A DNA stretch of 10,894 nt. Origin: Candidatus Latescibacterota bacterium. Its GTDB lineage: Bacteria; Krumholzibacteriota; Krumholzibacteriia; WVZY01; JAKEHA01. The stretch is taken from NCBI GenBank assembly GCA_022615275.1, contig JAKEHA010000010.1, forward strand, positions 1 to 10,894. Reading direction: 5' to 3'. The translations under genes were made by a program, and so were the position numbers. This document shows, piece after piece, positions 1-8,324 of this stretch. Numbering within the stretch: the first letter of the stretch is position 1; the number at the start of each line of letters is the position of its first letter. A model generated the notes under the pieces. That model ran no database searches. It was given only the letters and a program-made list of their open reading frames with translations, and was not told where the DNA came from.

Positions 1-2147
1 CGCACGTGCTCGCGCAGCTACACCACCCGGGCATCGAGCAGGTGTTCGAGGTCGGCGTCCACACCGACGACGACGGCGAACGCCGACCATACTTCGTCAT
101 GGAGTACGTGCGCGGCGAGCCGCTCGACTCGTTCGCGAAGCGCGGCACACTGGACGCGCGCGCCAAATTCGAGCTGGTGGCGGAGCTGTGCGACGCCGTC
201 CACCACGCACATACACGCGGGGTCGTCCATCGCGATCTAAAGCCCGCGAACATCCTCGTCGTCGAGTCGGCCGATACATCGAAGCCCGTCGCGTGCAAGA
301 TCCTCGACTTCGGCGTGGCGCGCGCCCTGGATCCTGCATTGCTACCCGCCACACCGCACACCGAGACCGGACAACTGGTGGGGACGGTTCCGTTCATGAG
401 CCCGGAACAAGTGCGCGGTACTCGCGTCGACGCGCGCACCGACGTCTACGCGCTGGGCCTCGTCGCGCATTGGCTCCTGGCCGGCGCGATGCCCTACGAC
501 GTCGCGAATCGATCCGTGATGGAGGCCGCGCGCGCCATCCTCGACGACGATCCGGTGGCGCTGTCTACCGTGGACGCGACGCTGCGTGGAGACGCCGAGA
601 CCATCGTCAGCAAGGCGCTCGAGAAGGAGCCCGAACGCCGCTACGCCACCGCGGCGGACCTGTGCGCCGACATTCGGCGCTACCTCGCCGACCGGCCGAT
701 CGTCGCGCGCGCGCCCTCGACGTGGTACCAGCTGCGCAAGTTCGCGCGGCGCAATCGCGCCTTGGTGGCCGCGGGCGCCGCCCTATTCGTGGTGCTGGCC
801 GCGGCCGCGGCCGGGGGGAGCTGGCTTGCGCTTCGCGCCACGCGCGCCGAAACCCTCGCGCGCGCACGGCTCGCGGAGTCCGAGCGCGAGGCTCGGCGCC
901 TCGAAGAAGTGGTGGGCTTCCTCCAGTCGATGATCACATCCGCCGACCCGCAGAGCGACGGCAGCCGCGACGTCACCGTAATCGAGGCGATCGACGCCGC
1001 CCAACGGCGGCTCTCCGACGGGGCGCTGCGCGACGAGCCCGAGATCGAGTCGCAGATTCGGTGGACGCTGGGCAACGCGTACCGCAGCCTCGGCCGCCTC
1101 GATGAGGCGGAGGCGCAATTGCGCGCCGCGCGCGCGACGCACCTCGCGATCTACGGGGCCGACGACCACCGCTCGATCCGGCTCGACTACGACCTCGCGT
1201 GGGTGCTCACCGACCGCGGTGCCTTCGCCCCCGCCGACTCGATCTATTGCGACGCCATCGCGCGCGCGCAGGCCGGGGGAGACGACCTCCTCGTAGTCGA
1301 GGGGCTGACCAACCGTTCGTCCATGCTCCTCTACACCGGTGATTATGCGCACGTCGACTCGCTTTCTCGCGTCGCCCTCGAGCGGTCGCAAACGCTCGAA
1401 GTGAATCAGGACGAAATCATCGCCGCCAACTTGAACAACCTCGGCCTCGCGCGCTACCACGCCGGCGACAACGCCGCGGCCGACTCGCTCTTGCGCGAGT
1501 CGCTCCCGCGCATGCGCGCCGCTCACGGCCCCGATCACCCCATGGTCATCCGCACCCTCTCGAACCTGGGCGCGATCCTGAAGAAGATGGGCGACCTCGC
1601 GGGCGCCGAGGAGATCTTTCGCGCAGCACTCGCGTCGAGCCGCAAGCTCTACGGAACCGAACACGCCGCGGTGTCGAAGTGCACGAGCGACTTGGCCATG
1701 GTGCTGCTCAACGCCGGCGACGTGGGTGCCGCCGGAGAATTGATGCGCGAGGCTCTGGACATCGATCGACGCGTGGCAGGACCCGACCATCCCAAGACCG
1801 CGCGCAGCGAGAACAACCTGGGACGCGTGCTGCAGACGTCGGGCGACTACGCCGGTGCCTCCGCGCATTACGAAGAATCTCTCGCGATCTACCGCCGCGC
1901 ACTGGGGGATGATCACCCCCACGTCGCGGCCGTGCTCGTGAACCTCGCGGGTTTGCGCGAGGCCGAGGGGCGGTGGGAGGAAGCCGAGTCGTTGTATCTC
2001 GCCGGCGCCGACATCCAGCTCGAACGGCTGGGCGAGCGCCATCCGACGACGGTGGAAACGCTCTCGCGACTGGTGCGCCTCCTGGAATCGCGCGGACGGG
2101 TGGATCTGGCCGCGCGCTACCGCGCCATGCTCGGTCCTTCTCACTAG
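1..2147 (+). CDS. Membrane-anchored Ser/Thr protein kinase with C-terminal TPR repeats (5' partial)
   Basis: Eukaryotic-type (Hanks) Ser/Thr kinase, predicted to phosphorylate proteins on the cytoplasmic side. The gene enters from the left edge: the frame is open through codon 3-5, and the GTG at 6 lies inside the kinase fold (LHHPGIEQVFEVG), so it is not the true start. Counting from that GTG, the catalytic loop HRDLKPANI is at 75-83, DFG at 101-103, the SPEQ version of the APE motif at 132-135 and DVYALG at 146-151. The glycine loop and ATP-binding Lys lie outside the window. One hydrophobic segment at about 253-276 should cross the membrane. It is followed by a charged helix and about nine TPR units (355-710) of the 42-residue kinesin-light-chain type, several with GxDHP linkers. 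The TPRs probably bind partner proteins outside the cytoplasm. Kinase identity is clear; its substrate is unknown. It is separated from the next gene by 98 bases and is probably an independent unit. Confidence 0.93.
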   Translation, partial: HVLAQLHHPGIEQVFEVGVHTDDDGERRPYFVMEYVRGEPLDSFAKRGTLDARAKFELVAELCDAVHHAHTRGVVHRDLKPANILVVESADTSKPVACKILDFGVARALDPALLPATPHTETGQLVGTVPFMSPEQVRGTRVDARTDVYALGLVAHWLLAGAMPYDVANRSVMEAARAILDDDPVALSTVDATLRGDAETIVSKALEKEPERRYATAADLCADIRRYLADRPIVARAPSTWYQLRKFARRNRALVAAGAALFVVLAAAAAGGSWLALRATRAETLARARLAESEREARRLEEVVGFLQSMITSADPQSDGSRDVTVIEAIDAAQRRLSDGALRDEPEIESQIRWTLGNAYRSLGRLDEAEAQLRAARATHLAIYGADDHRSIRLDYDLAWVLTDRGAFAPADSIYCDAIARAQAGGDDLLVVEGLTNRSSMLLYTGDYAHVDSLSRVALERSQTLEVNQDEIIAANLNNLGLARYHAGDNAAADSLLRESLPRMRAAHGPDHPMVIRTLSNLGAILKKMGDLAGAEEIFRAALASSRKLYGTEHAAVSKCTSDLAMVLLNAGDVGAAGELMREALDIDRRVAGPDHPKTARSENNLGRVLQTSGDYAGASAHYEESLAIYRRALGDDHPHVAAVLVNLAGLREAEGRWEEAESLYLAGADIQLERLGERHPTTVETLSRLVRLLESRGRVDLAARYRAMLGPSH

Positions 2148-2245
2148 CGCGGACGCGCCCTGCATCAAACCCCTGGCGGCGGGGCCGGTCCGGCCTTATC
2201 ATAAACGAGGTCAAACTCAACTAAGCTGGGAGTCCTTCGCCTCCA

Positions 2246-4297
<2,052 letters not shown>

Positions 4298-4301
4298 TTC
4301 C

Positions 4302-5462
4302 GTGCTCCCGCCTCGTCGTCGTCGGTTCGCGGCCTACACGGTGCTGGTAGGCGCAGCGCTCGTGCTCGCGTGCGTCATCGCCGAGATCGTGCTGACGGTC
4401 GCTCCCATCCCCGGCATCACGTACCACACGTTCTATTACGACGACGTCACCGGTCAGCGCTTCTATCCCCATACCACGATGATTTACCGCAACGAACGCG
4501 GCGATCACGTGCGTCGGCGCGTGAACGACTGGGGTTACTTGGACGCCGATCACGGCCTATTCAAGATGGCCGGCGCGATTCGCATCGGATTCTTCGGAGA
4601 TTCGTTCACGGAAGCCCGCCAAGTTCCACTCGCGCAAACATTCCACGGGCGGCTGGAGGCCGAGCTGAACCGCCCTACCGCGTCGAGCCAATACGAGTGC
4701 ATCGCCATCTCCATGATGGGCTATGGCACTCTGCAATCGTGGCTCGAGTGCCGGCGGTGGATGGAAACGCTCGATCTCGACCACGTGGTCTACGTGTTCT
4801 GCGAGAACGATCCCGGCAACAACGTTCCTGCCCTGAACTTCAGCGACGACGTGCCGTACCCCGTCCTCGTCGGGGATTCGCTCGCGATTGATCGTTCGTT
4901 CGCGGAGCGCAACGCCCACAAGGCTCGCTGGAAACACCGGACCTGGCAGTACCTGAAGAGCAACTCGCTCTTGTTCAGCACCATCGAGACGCGCGTTCGC
5001 TTCTTGCAGAGCCGCGGCATCGATCTTCGCGTGGATGAAGCCGAACGACACATGGCCGCACCGGCCGGACGGAATGCTCCGATCGCGGCTATTTCACCGC
5101 CGTCGACGTGGCCCGACAGTTTGCGCGACCACGCCGCCCTTCTCACCGAGCGCGTCATCGTCGAATGGAAGCGGGAGGTCGAGGCGAGTGGACGCACCTT
5201 CGTGATTGCCTATGTCCCGCGCACCGCCGCCGTAAAGACGCCCCAACTGCCAGCGGACGATTGGCATGCGTGGCTTCGCGACGTTTGCGCGCGCAACCAG
5301 GTATCGATGATCGATCCGACCGAGCGCCTCGTCGCACTCCAGGCGAGCGGTCGCGATGTCTTCTTCGATCACTTCACCGACGCCGGCCACGAGGCGTTCG
5401 CCGCCGAGTTGCTCGCGTGGTTTCGCGAGGGACTCGCACCGACCCAGTCCGCGCATCCGTAA
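4302..5462 (+). CDS. Membrane-anchored SGNH/GDSL-type hydrolase-like protein
   Basis: A 386-aa protein with an Arg-rich N-terminus (5-8) followed by one hydrophobic segment (about 11-34), predicting a signal anchor with the bulk of the protein in the periplasm. The SGNH signatures are in order: GDSFTE (99-104, nucleophile Ser101), a Gly block MMGYGT (138-143), FCENDPGNN (166-174, block III Asn169) and HFTDAGH (357-363, catalytic Asp360 and His363). These residues are those of SGNH esterases and acyltransferases that act on envelope polysaccharides, lipids or peptidoglycan; the substrate cannot be told from sequence. The GTG start at 4302 is only 4 bases after the activator's TGA and no strong Shine-Dalgarno is seen, suggesting translational coupling to the activator. 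The start is supported by the well-formed signal anchor immediately after it. The gene ends just before the twin palindromes of the intergenic region. Confidence 0.8.
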   Translation: MLPPRRRRFAAYTVLVGAALVLACVIAEIVLTVAPIPGITYHTFYYDDVTGQRFYPHTTMIYRNERGDHVRRRVNDWGYLDADHGLFKMAGAIRIGFFGDSFTEARQVPLAQTFHGRLEAELNRPTASSQYECIAISMMGYGTLQSWLECRRWMETLDLDHVVYVFCENDPGNNVPALNFSDDVPYPVLVGDSLAIDRSFAERNAHKARWKHRTWQYLKSNSLLFSTIETRVRFLQSRGIDLRVDEAERHMAAPAGRNAPIAAISPPSTWPDSLRDHAALLTERVIVEWKREVEASGRTFVIAYVPRTAAVKTPQLPADDWHAWLRDVCARNQVSMIDPTERLVALQASGRDVFFDHFTDAGHEAFAAELLAWFREGLAPTQSAHP

Positions 5463-5467
5463 TCTGC

Positions 5468-5483
5468 TGTCGACGCATCGACA
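5468..5483. promoter_or_regulatory. Palindromic operator/UAS candidate 1 (TGTCGA-N4-TCGACA)
   Basis: A 16-bp inverted repeat TGTCGA-cgca-TCGACA, which also reads as TGT-N10-ACA, the form known for NifA upstream activator sites. Its centre lies about 151 bp upstream of the start predicted for the sigma-54-like promoter at 5601-5616, within the usual range for enhancer-binding proteins. Seen: the palindrome and its twin 19 bp away. Inferred: binding by the activator encoded at 2246-4297. A TetR-like repressor site or an RNA hairpin is an alternative. Confidence 0.55.
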
Positions 5484-5484
5484 A

Positions 5485-5504
5485 GTTGTCGATATATCGA
5501 CAAC
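5485..5504. promoter_or_regulatory. Palindromic operator/UAS candidate 2 (perfect 20-bp palindrome)
   Basis: A perfect 20-bp palindrome whose core (5487-5502) is TGTCGA-tata-TCGACA, the same half-sites and the same 4-bp spacer as the copy at 5468-5483. The two cores are 19 bp apart, centre to centre, and this one is centred about 132 bp upstream of the predicted sigma-54 start. Paired identical sites suggest cooperative binding of dimers. In RNA it could also form an 8-bp hairpin with loop UAUA downstream of the hydrolase stop codon. Confidence 0.6.
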
Positions 5505-5519
5505 CACCGCTCGACCTCC

Positions 5520-5541
5520 ATCGCCCTCGTGGGCGGTTTTC
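5520..5541 (+). terminator. Probable intrinsic terminator of the activator-hydrolase unit
   Basis: A stem of CGCCC (5522-5526) and GGGCG (5531-5535) with loop TCGT, extended by a T·G and an A-T pair, runs directly into TTTT (5537-5540). It lies 58 bases after the hydrolase stop. The U-tract is short, so efficiency may be modest. It would separate the upstream transcript from the efflux operon. Confidence 0.5.
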
Positions 5542-5573
5542 CCCGCGCCAAGTGATTGATATGCCGCACGTTA

Positions 5574-5604
5574 GCCGGTAGCGGAAAAAACTTCCGCTAC
5601 TGGC
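5574..5604 (+). repeat. 13-bp inverted repeat (hairpin) overlapping the -24 element
   Basis: GCCGGTAGCGGAA (5574-5586) pairs over all 13 positions, with one G·T wobble, with TTCCGCTACTGGC (5592-5604) around the loop AAAAC. The right arm ends inside the TGGCAC of the candidate sigma-54 promoter. It is not followed by a T-run, so it is a poor terminator. It could be an operator for a protein acting at the promoter, or a back-up transcription stop. Confidence 0.6.
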
Positions 5605-5616
5605 ACAACCCTTGAG
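5601..5616 (+). promoter_or_regulatory. Candidate sigma-54 (-24/-12) promoter of the efflux operon
   Basis: TGGCAC (5601-5606), five bases, then TTGA (5612-5615). The -24 half is a full match to the consensus TGGCAC and the spacing GG-N10 is correct, but the -12 half has TTGA where TTGC is expected, and the next base is g rather than A/T. The predicted start is near 5627, giving a leader of about 135 bases. Support comes from the sigma-54 activator gene upstream and the paired TGT-N10-ACA palindromes at about -132 and -151. No good sigma-70 pair is visible nearby. Confidence 0.5.
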
Positions 5617-5626
5617 ATAGGGGAAT

Positions 5627-5761
5627 CACCGAATCATCGATCGCGCACGCGGATTTTTCCGTCCGCGCGCTGTCGAAAATCGAAGTCATCACTCGTCATC
5701 AAGACGAGACACGGATCGAAACCATCATCCGTCCCACGACGGAACATCGAAGGAGGATCAC
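5627..5761 (+). promoter_or_regulatory. Structured 5' leader and strong ribosome binding site
   Basis: The predicted leader holds two possible hairpins: CGCGGA (5648-5653) with TCCGCG (5662-5667), and TCCGTC (5728-5733) with GACGGA (5738-5743). The second lies six bases before a near-perfect Shine-Dalgarno AAGGAGG (5750-5756), five bases from the ATG at 5762. A lone half-site like those of the upstream palindromes, TGTCGA-aaa-TCGA, occurs at 5671-5683. I recognise no known riboswitch class. Confidence 0.4.
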
Positions 5762-6400
5762 ATGAAGACAGTGAAGCTGGCTGTGTTTGGAGCGGCACTC
5801 GCGCTCGCGACCATCGTCGCGGTTCTGGCCTCGCCCGCGTTCGCCGATAACGGCGCACGTTGGGAGGCGTCGCTCTTGGGCGGCGTCCAGGGCTTGATCG
5901 AGAACGACACCGCGCTGCCGGACGACTTCGTCAACATCCCCATCGCCGCTTCGGTCGGCTACCGCGCGAGCGCGCTGTTCGCGATCGAGGGCGAGTTGGC
6001 GTGGCTGATTCCGGTCGCGAACACGGTTGACACGGGAACGGGCGCGAGCCAGGACCTCAAGAGCCCGGACGTGCTCACGTACCAGGCCAACGTGCGCGCA
6101 CATATCCCCGTGGGCAGCCCCGCGTGGTCGCCGTACGTGACGGCGGGCTTGGGTGCCATGACCTTCCTGTCCGCGACCGACGCGGACAACTACCCGCAAC
6201 TCGAGTCGTCGGAGACGACGTTCGCGATCAACTTCGGCCTCGGGACCAACCTCCCCCTGACCGAGACGTTGTCGCTGCGCGCGGATTTCCGCGAGTTCGT
6301 CTCGTTTCCGCAGGACGACGCGGTAGGACTTTCGGACGGAACCGAAGCGGACCCGATCTGGATGCCGCGAGGCACCTTCGGGCTGACGTATCGGTTCTAG
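5762..6400 (+). CDS. Small outer-membrane beta-barrel protein
   Basis: A 212-aa secreted protein with a clear signal peptide: Lys2 and Lys5, a hydrophobic core at 7-23, and the cleavage motif AFA at 26-28, leaving about 184 residues. The mature part alternates polar and hydrophobic residues in amphipathic strands and ends in LTYRF, a terminal Phe typical of substrates of the BAM complex. Length and pattern fit an 8-strand barrel of the OmpA/OmpW-like or 'outer membrane protein beta-barrel' superfamily (for example WSPYVTAGLGAM, about 121-132, and TTFAINFGLGTNLP, about 154-167). The function cannot be told from sequence; such barrels can be small pores, adhesins or structural. It is the first gene after the candidate sigma-54 promoter, starts at ATG with a strong AAGGAGG, and is separated by 75 bases containing a strong hairpin from the next gene. 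It is not a usual part of RND operons. Confidence 0.82.
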   Translation: MKTVKLAVFGAALALATIVAVLASPAFADNGARWEASLLGGVQGLIENDTALPDDFVNIPIAASVGYRASALFAIEGELAWLIPVANTVDTGTGASQDLKSPDVLTYQANVRAHIPVGSPAWSPYVTAGLGAMTFLSATDADNYPQLESSETTFAINFGLGTNLPLTETLSLRADFREFVSFPQDDAVGLSDGTEADPIWMPRGTFGLTYRF

Positions 6401-6401
6401 A

Positions 6402-6450
6402 GGCGAGGCGCCGGGCAATGCGCAGATAGCAGCGCCCGGCGCCGACCGCC
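6402..6450 (+). repeat. Strong intercistronic hairpin between barrel gene and small gene
   Basis: GGCGCCGGGC (6407-6416) is perfectly complementary to GCCCGGCGCC (6434-6443), with an outer extension GGCG (6402-6405) / CGCC (6447-6450) across a small internal loop. The loop is 17 bases. There is no T-run after it (the next bases are taaacg), so it is not a classical terminator. It could partly attenuate read-through or protect the upstream mRNA, giving more barrel protein than pump. Confidence 0.65.
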
Positions 6451-6475
6451 TAAACGAACGCCAAGGAACGTTGAA

Positions 6476-6712
6476 ATGAGTCAACAGAACGTGGAACGGG
6501 TGCTCGGTCAGTTGGTGACCGACGAAGGCTTCCGGCACCGCTTCGTCATGGATCCGCACGCGACGTTGTACGTCGTCATGGAAGCCGGCTGCGAGCTGAA
6601 CGAATGCGAGCGCGAAGCCCTACTGTCGCTCGACTTGCGAATGCTGGTACGATTCGCGAATAGCATTCACCCGTGCCTGCAGAAAACCGATCTACGTGGA
6701 GGTGTGAAGTGA
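6476..6712 (+). CDS. Small NHLP-clan (Os1348-like) protein, translationally coupled to outer-membrane factor
   Basis: A 78-aa protein beginning MSQQNVERVLGQLVTDEGFR. The pattern 'small helix, LVTDExFRxRF, DPxATL, G-ELNExEREALLSLD, helix' resembles the nitrile hydratase alpha-subunit-like leader (NHLP) clan, in particular the Os1348-type small proteins and RiPP leader regions. This assignment is from memory of the family, not from a search. It has no signal peptide or membrane segment, so it should be cytoplasmic. Cysteines are at 39, 44 and 67. The tail (LRGGVK) is too short after its GG to be an obvious RiPP core, and no RiPP-modifying or nitrile hydratase gene is in view. The ATG at 6476 is preceded by AAGGA (6463-6467). 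Its TGA (6710-6712) overlaps the GTG start of the TolC-like gene, so its translation probably feeds pump synthesis. A regulatory or partner role for the pump is an inference; an unrelated hypothetical protein is the alternative. Confidence 0.72.
   Translation: MSQQNVERVLGQLVTDEGFRHRFVMDPHATLYVVMEAGCELNECEREALLSLDLRMLVRFANSIHPCLQKTDLRGGVK
6698..6703 (+). promoter_or_regulatory. Shine-Dalgarno fixing the outer-membrane factor start
   Basis: GGAGGT, five bases before the GTG at 6709, lies within the last codons of the small gene. It favours 6709 over the in-frame GTG at 6673, which would add 12 charged residues ahead of the signal peptide and has no such site. Confidence 0.75.
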
Positions 6713-8295
6713 GATTCCAAGTCGTGCGGAACCTGGTTGTGGCCGCGACCATGATCGCGTGCCTCGCTGTGCCCGCAACCGCCGCCGAACGGCCGCTGGC
6801 GCTCGAGGAAGCGGTGGAGTTCGCGCTCAAGAAGAACGAGGGCATCTTCATCTCGCGTGAATCCGCGGCCGCCGCCGAGGCGACCGCGTCGGGCGCACGC
6901 GGCGTATACAACCCGCTCTTCGATCTGGACGGATACTGGCGCCAGACCCAGCAGCCGGTCAACTCGGCTTTTTCGGGGGCGCCGCCGGGCGAGGGTGCCC
7001 CGACCACCGAGTCGGTGGAAGGGAGCGCGGTGCTCTCGCAATACATACCGACCGGCGCAAGGCTCAGCGCGCGCGCGATCACGGGGCGCTTCGAGACCAA
7101 CGGAACCTTCGACCTGCTTTCGCCCGCCTATCAAACGCGGGTCGGCGTGGAGCTGCGACAGCCGCTTTTGCGCGGATTCTCGGCCGACGCGGAGCGCACG
7201 TCGATTCGCGTCGCCGACGCCGATCGCAAGCGCAGCTCCGCCGAGTTGCGCCAAGAGATAAGCGATACGGTGGCCGAGGTGGAGCGCGCCTACTGGGACC
7301 TCGCCGCCGCCCGAGCCGAAGTTCGCGTGCGCGAAGAATCGGTGCAATTGGCGGAAGCCCAGCTCGCGGAGACCGAGGCGCGCGTCCAGACCGGAGCCGC
7401 TCCCGAGACCGAGATCTCGCAGCCGCGCGCCGAGCTGGAACGGCGTCGCGGCGAATTGTTCGCGGCCCGCGAGGCGGCCTCGCGCGCCGACACTGCGCTC
7501 AAGGTCCTCATGCTCGCGGACGACGACGCCGAATTGTGGGAGGAGTCGTTCGTGCCCGAATTCGAACGCAATATCGAAATCGAAACCGTCGATCGCGGCG
7601 ACGCCATGGAGCGCGCGCTCACGTCTCGCCCCGAGCTCGAGGTCATGAGCGCGATCGTCGAGCGGCGCGCGGCCGAGCGCTCCTTCTCGCACAGTGGAAC
7701 CCGCCCCGCGCTCGACGCCGTAGTCTCGTACGACCGCTTCGGCATCGCGGGTTCCGGCAACCCCGCCGCCACCGACGCGCAGGGCAATCCGGTCGTGGTA
7801 CCGGAGGATTACCAGGGCGAGTGGGGCGATTCGTGGAGCATGCTCGGCGACGGCGACTTCGACGACGTGCGCGCCGGGCTCGTGTTTTCGTACCCGATCG
7901 GCAACGACGCCGCGCAAGCCGCCGACGCCAACGCGAAGCACGCGCAGCGGCAGGCCGAAGCCGAGATGGCGCGCACGCGCAAGTTCGTGCGCGCCGAGGT
8001 GCTCGACGCCATCGCCGCGCTCGAGACCGCGGGCCAGCGCATCGAAGCGACGCGCGCGGGCCGCGAGGCGGCGGAGATCCAGCTCTCGGCCGAGAAGGAC
8101 CGCTACGACGCGGGCCTTTCCACGAACTTCCTGGTGCTAACGAGACAGAACGACTTGTCGAGCGCACGCTTGGACGAGATATCGGCCCACGCGGACTACC
8201 GCATCGCGCGCACCGGCGTGGCGCGCGCGACGGGCGCGCTCCTCGACCAGCGGGGAATCACCGTAGAGGACACCGCCAGAGGAGAGTCACCGTAG
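6709..8295 (+). CDS. TolC-family outer-membrane efflux protein
   Basis: Outer-membrane factor of a tripartite efflux system, forming the trimeric channel through the outer membrane. From the GTG at 6709 it is 528 aa, a usual length. It has a signal peptide (MRFQVVRNLVVAATMIACL, cleavage about ATA|AERP near 25-26). The typical first helix ALEEAVEFALKKNEG is at 31-45, RQPLLRGFS at 150-158 and long charged coiled-coil helices at about 160-265. A second half follows with FSYPIGN (393-399) and the family signature RYDAGLSTNFLVLTRQNDL (465-483). A loop rich in Gly, Asp and Trp (about 345-385, YQGEWGDSWSMLGDGDF) looks longer than in typical TolC proteins. The start is chosen because GTG overlaps the preceding TGA (GTGA), has GGAGGT five bases upstream, and gives a clean signal peptide. 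The adaptor gene follows after 29 bases. Confidence 0.93.
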   Translation: MRFQVVRNLVVAATMIACLAVPATAAERPLALEEAVEFALKKNEGIFISRESAAAAEATASGARGVYNPLFDLDGYWRQTQQPVNSAFSGAPPGEGAPTTESVEGSAVLSQYIPTGARLSARAITGRFETNGTFDLLSPAYQTRVGVELRQPLLRGFSADAERTSIRVADADRKRSSAELRQEISDTVAEVERAYWDLAAARAEVRVREESVQLAEAQLAETEARVQTGAAPETEISQPRAELERRRGELFAAREAASRADTALKVLMLADDDAELWEESFVPEFERNIEIETVDRGDAMERALTSRPELEVMSAIVERRAAERSFSHSGTRPALDAVVSYDRFGIAGSGNPAATDAQGNPVVVPEDYQGEWGDSWSMLGDGDFDDVRAGLVFSYPIGNDAAQAADANAKHAQRQAEAEMARTRKFVRAEVLDAIAALETAGQRIEATRAGREAAEIQLSAEKDRYDAGLSTNFLVLTRQNDLSSARLDEISAHADYRIARTGVARATGALLDQRGITVEDTARGESP

Positions 8296-8308
8296 AGATA
8301 CGGCGCGC

Positions 8309-8316
8309 TAAGGAGG
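8309..8316 (+). promoter_or_regulatory. Shine-Dalgarno fixing the adaptor start
   Basis: TAAGGAGG, eight bases before the ATG at 8325. The reading frame stays open far upstream (to about 7536) inside the outer-membrane factor gene, so this site and the signal anchor that follows decide the start. Confidence 0.8.
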
Positions 8317-8324
8317 CGCATCTC

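Noticed and set aside
783..2168. Long - strand open frame opposite the kinase TPR region, and similar ones at 2618-4084 and 6667-7941
   Set aside because: Low-complexity Arg/His/Ala/Gly translations without motifs, antisense to strong coding regions.
2183..2195. GGCCGG-T-CCGGCC palindrome after the kinase gene as a terminator
   Set aside because: The loop would be too small for the full stem, and the following bases (ttatcata) are not a T-run.
5485..5504. Perfect palindrome as a dif/Xer or phage attachment site, or a LexA box
   Set aside because: No integrase or recombinase is nearby. It lacks the asymmetric arms of dif sites and does not match known LexA boxes; its twin at the same spacing fits an operator better.
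6673..6708. Upstream GTG start for the TolC-like gene
   Set aside because: It adds charged residues before the signal peptide and lacks a ribosome site, whereas the GTG at 6709 overlaps the preceding stop and has GGAGGT.
6476..6712. Small protein as a complete RiPP precursor
   Set aside because: Only two residues follow the GG near the C-terminus, there is no Ser/Thr/Cys-rich core, and no maturation enzyme is visible in the window. Kept only as NHLP-like.
7536..8324. Upstream extension of the adaptor reading frame inside the outer-membrane factor gene
   Set aside because: The extension is Arg-rich nonsense overlapping another gene. The ATG at 8325 has TAAGGAGG and a proper signal anchor.
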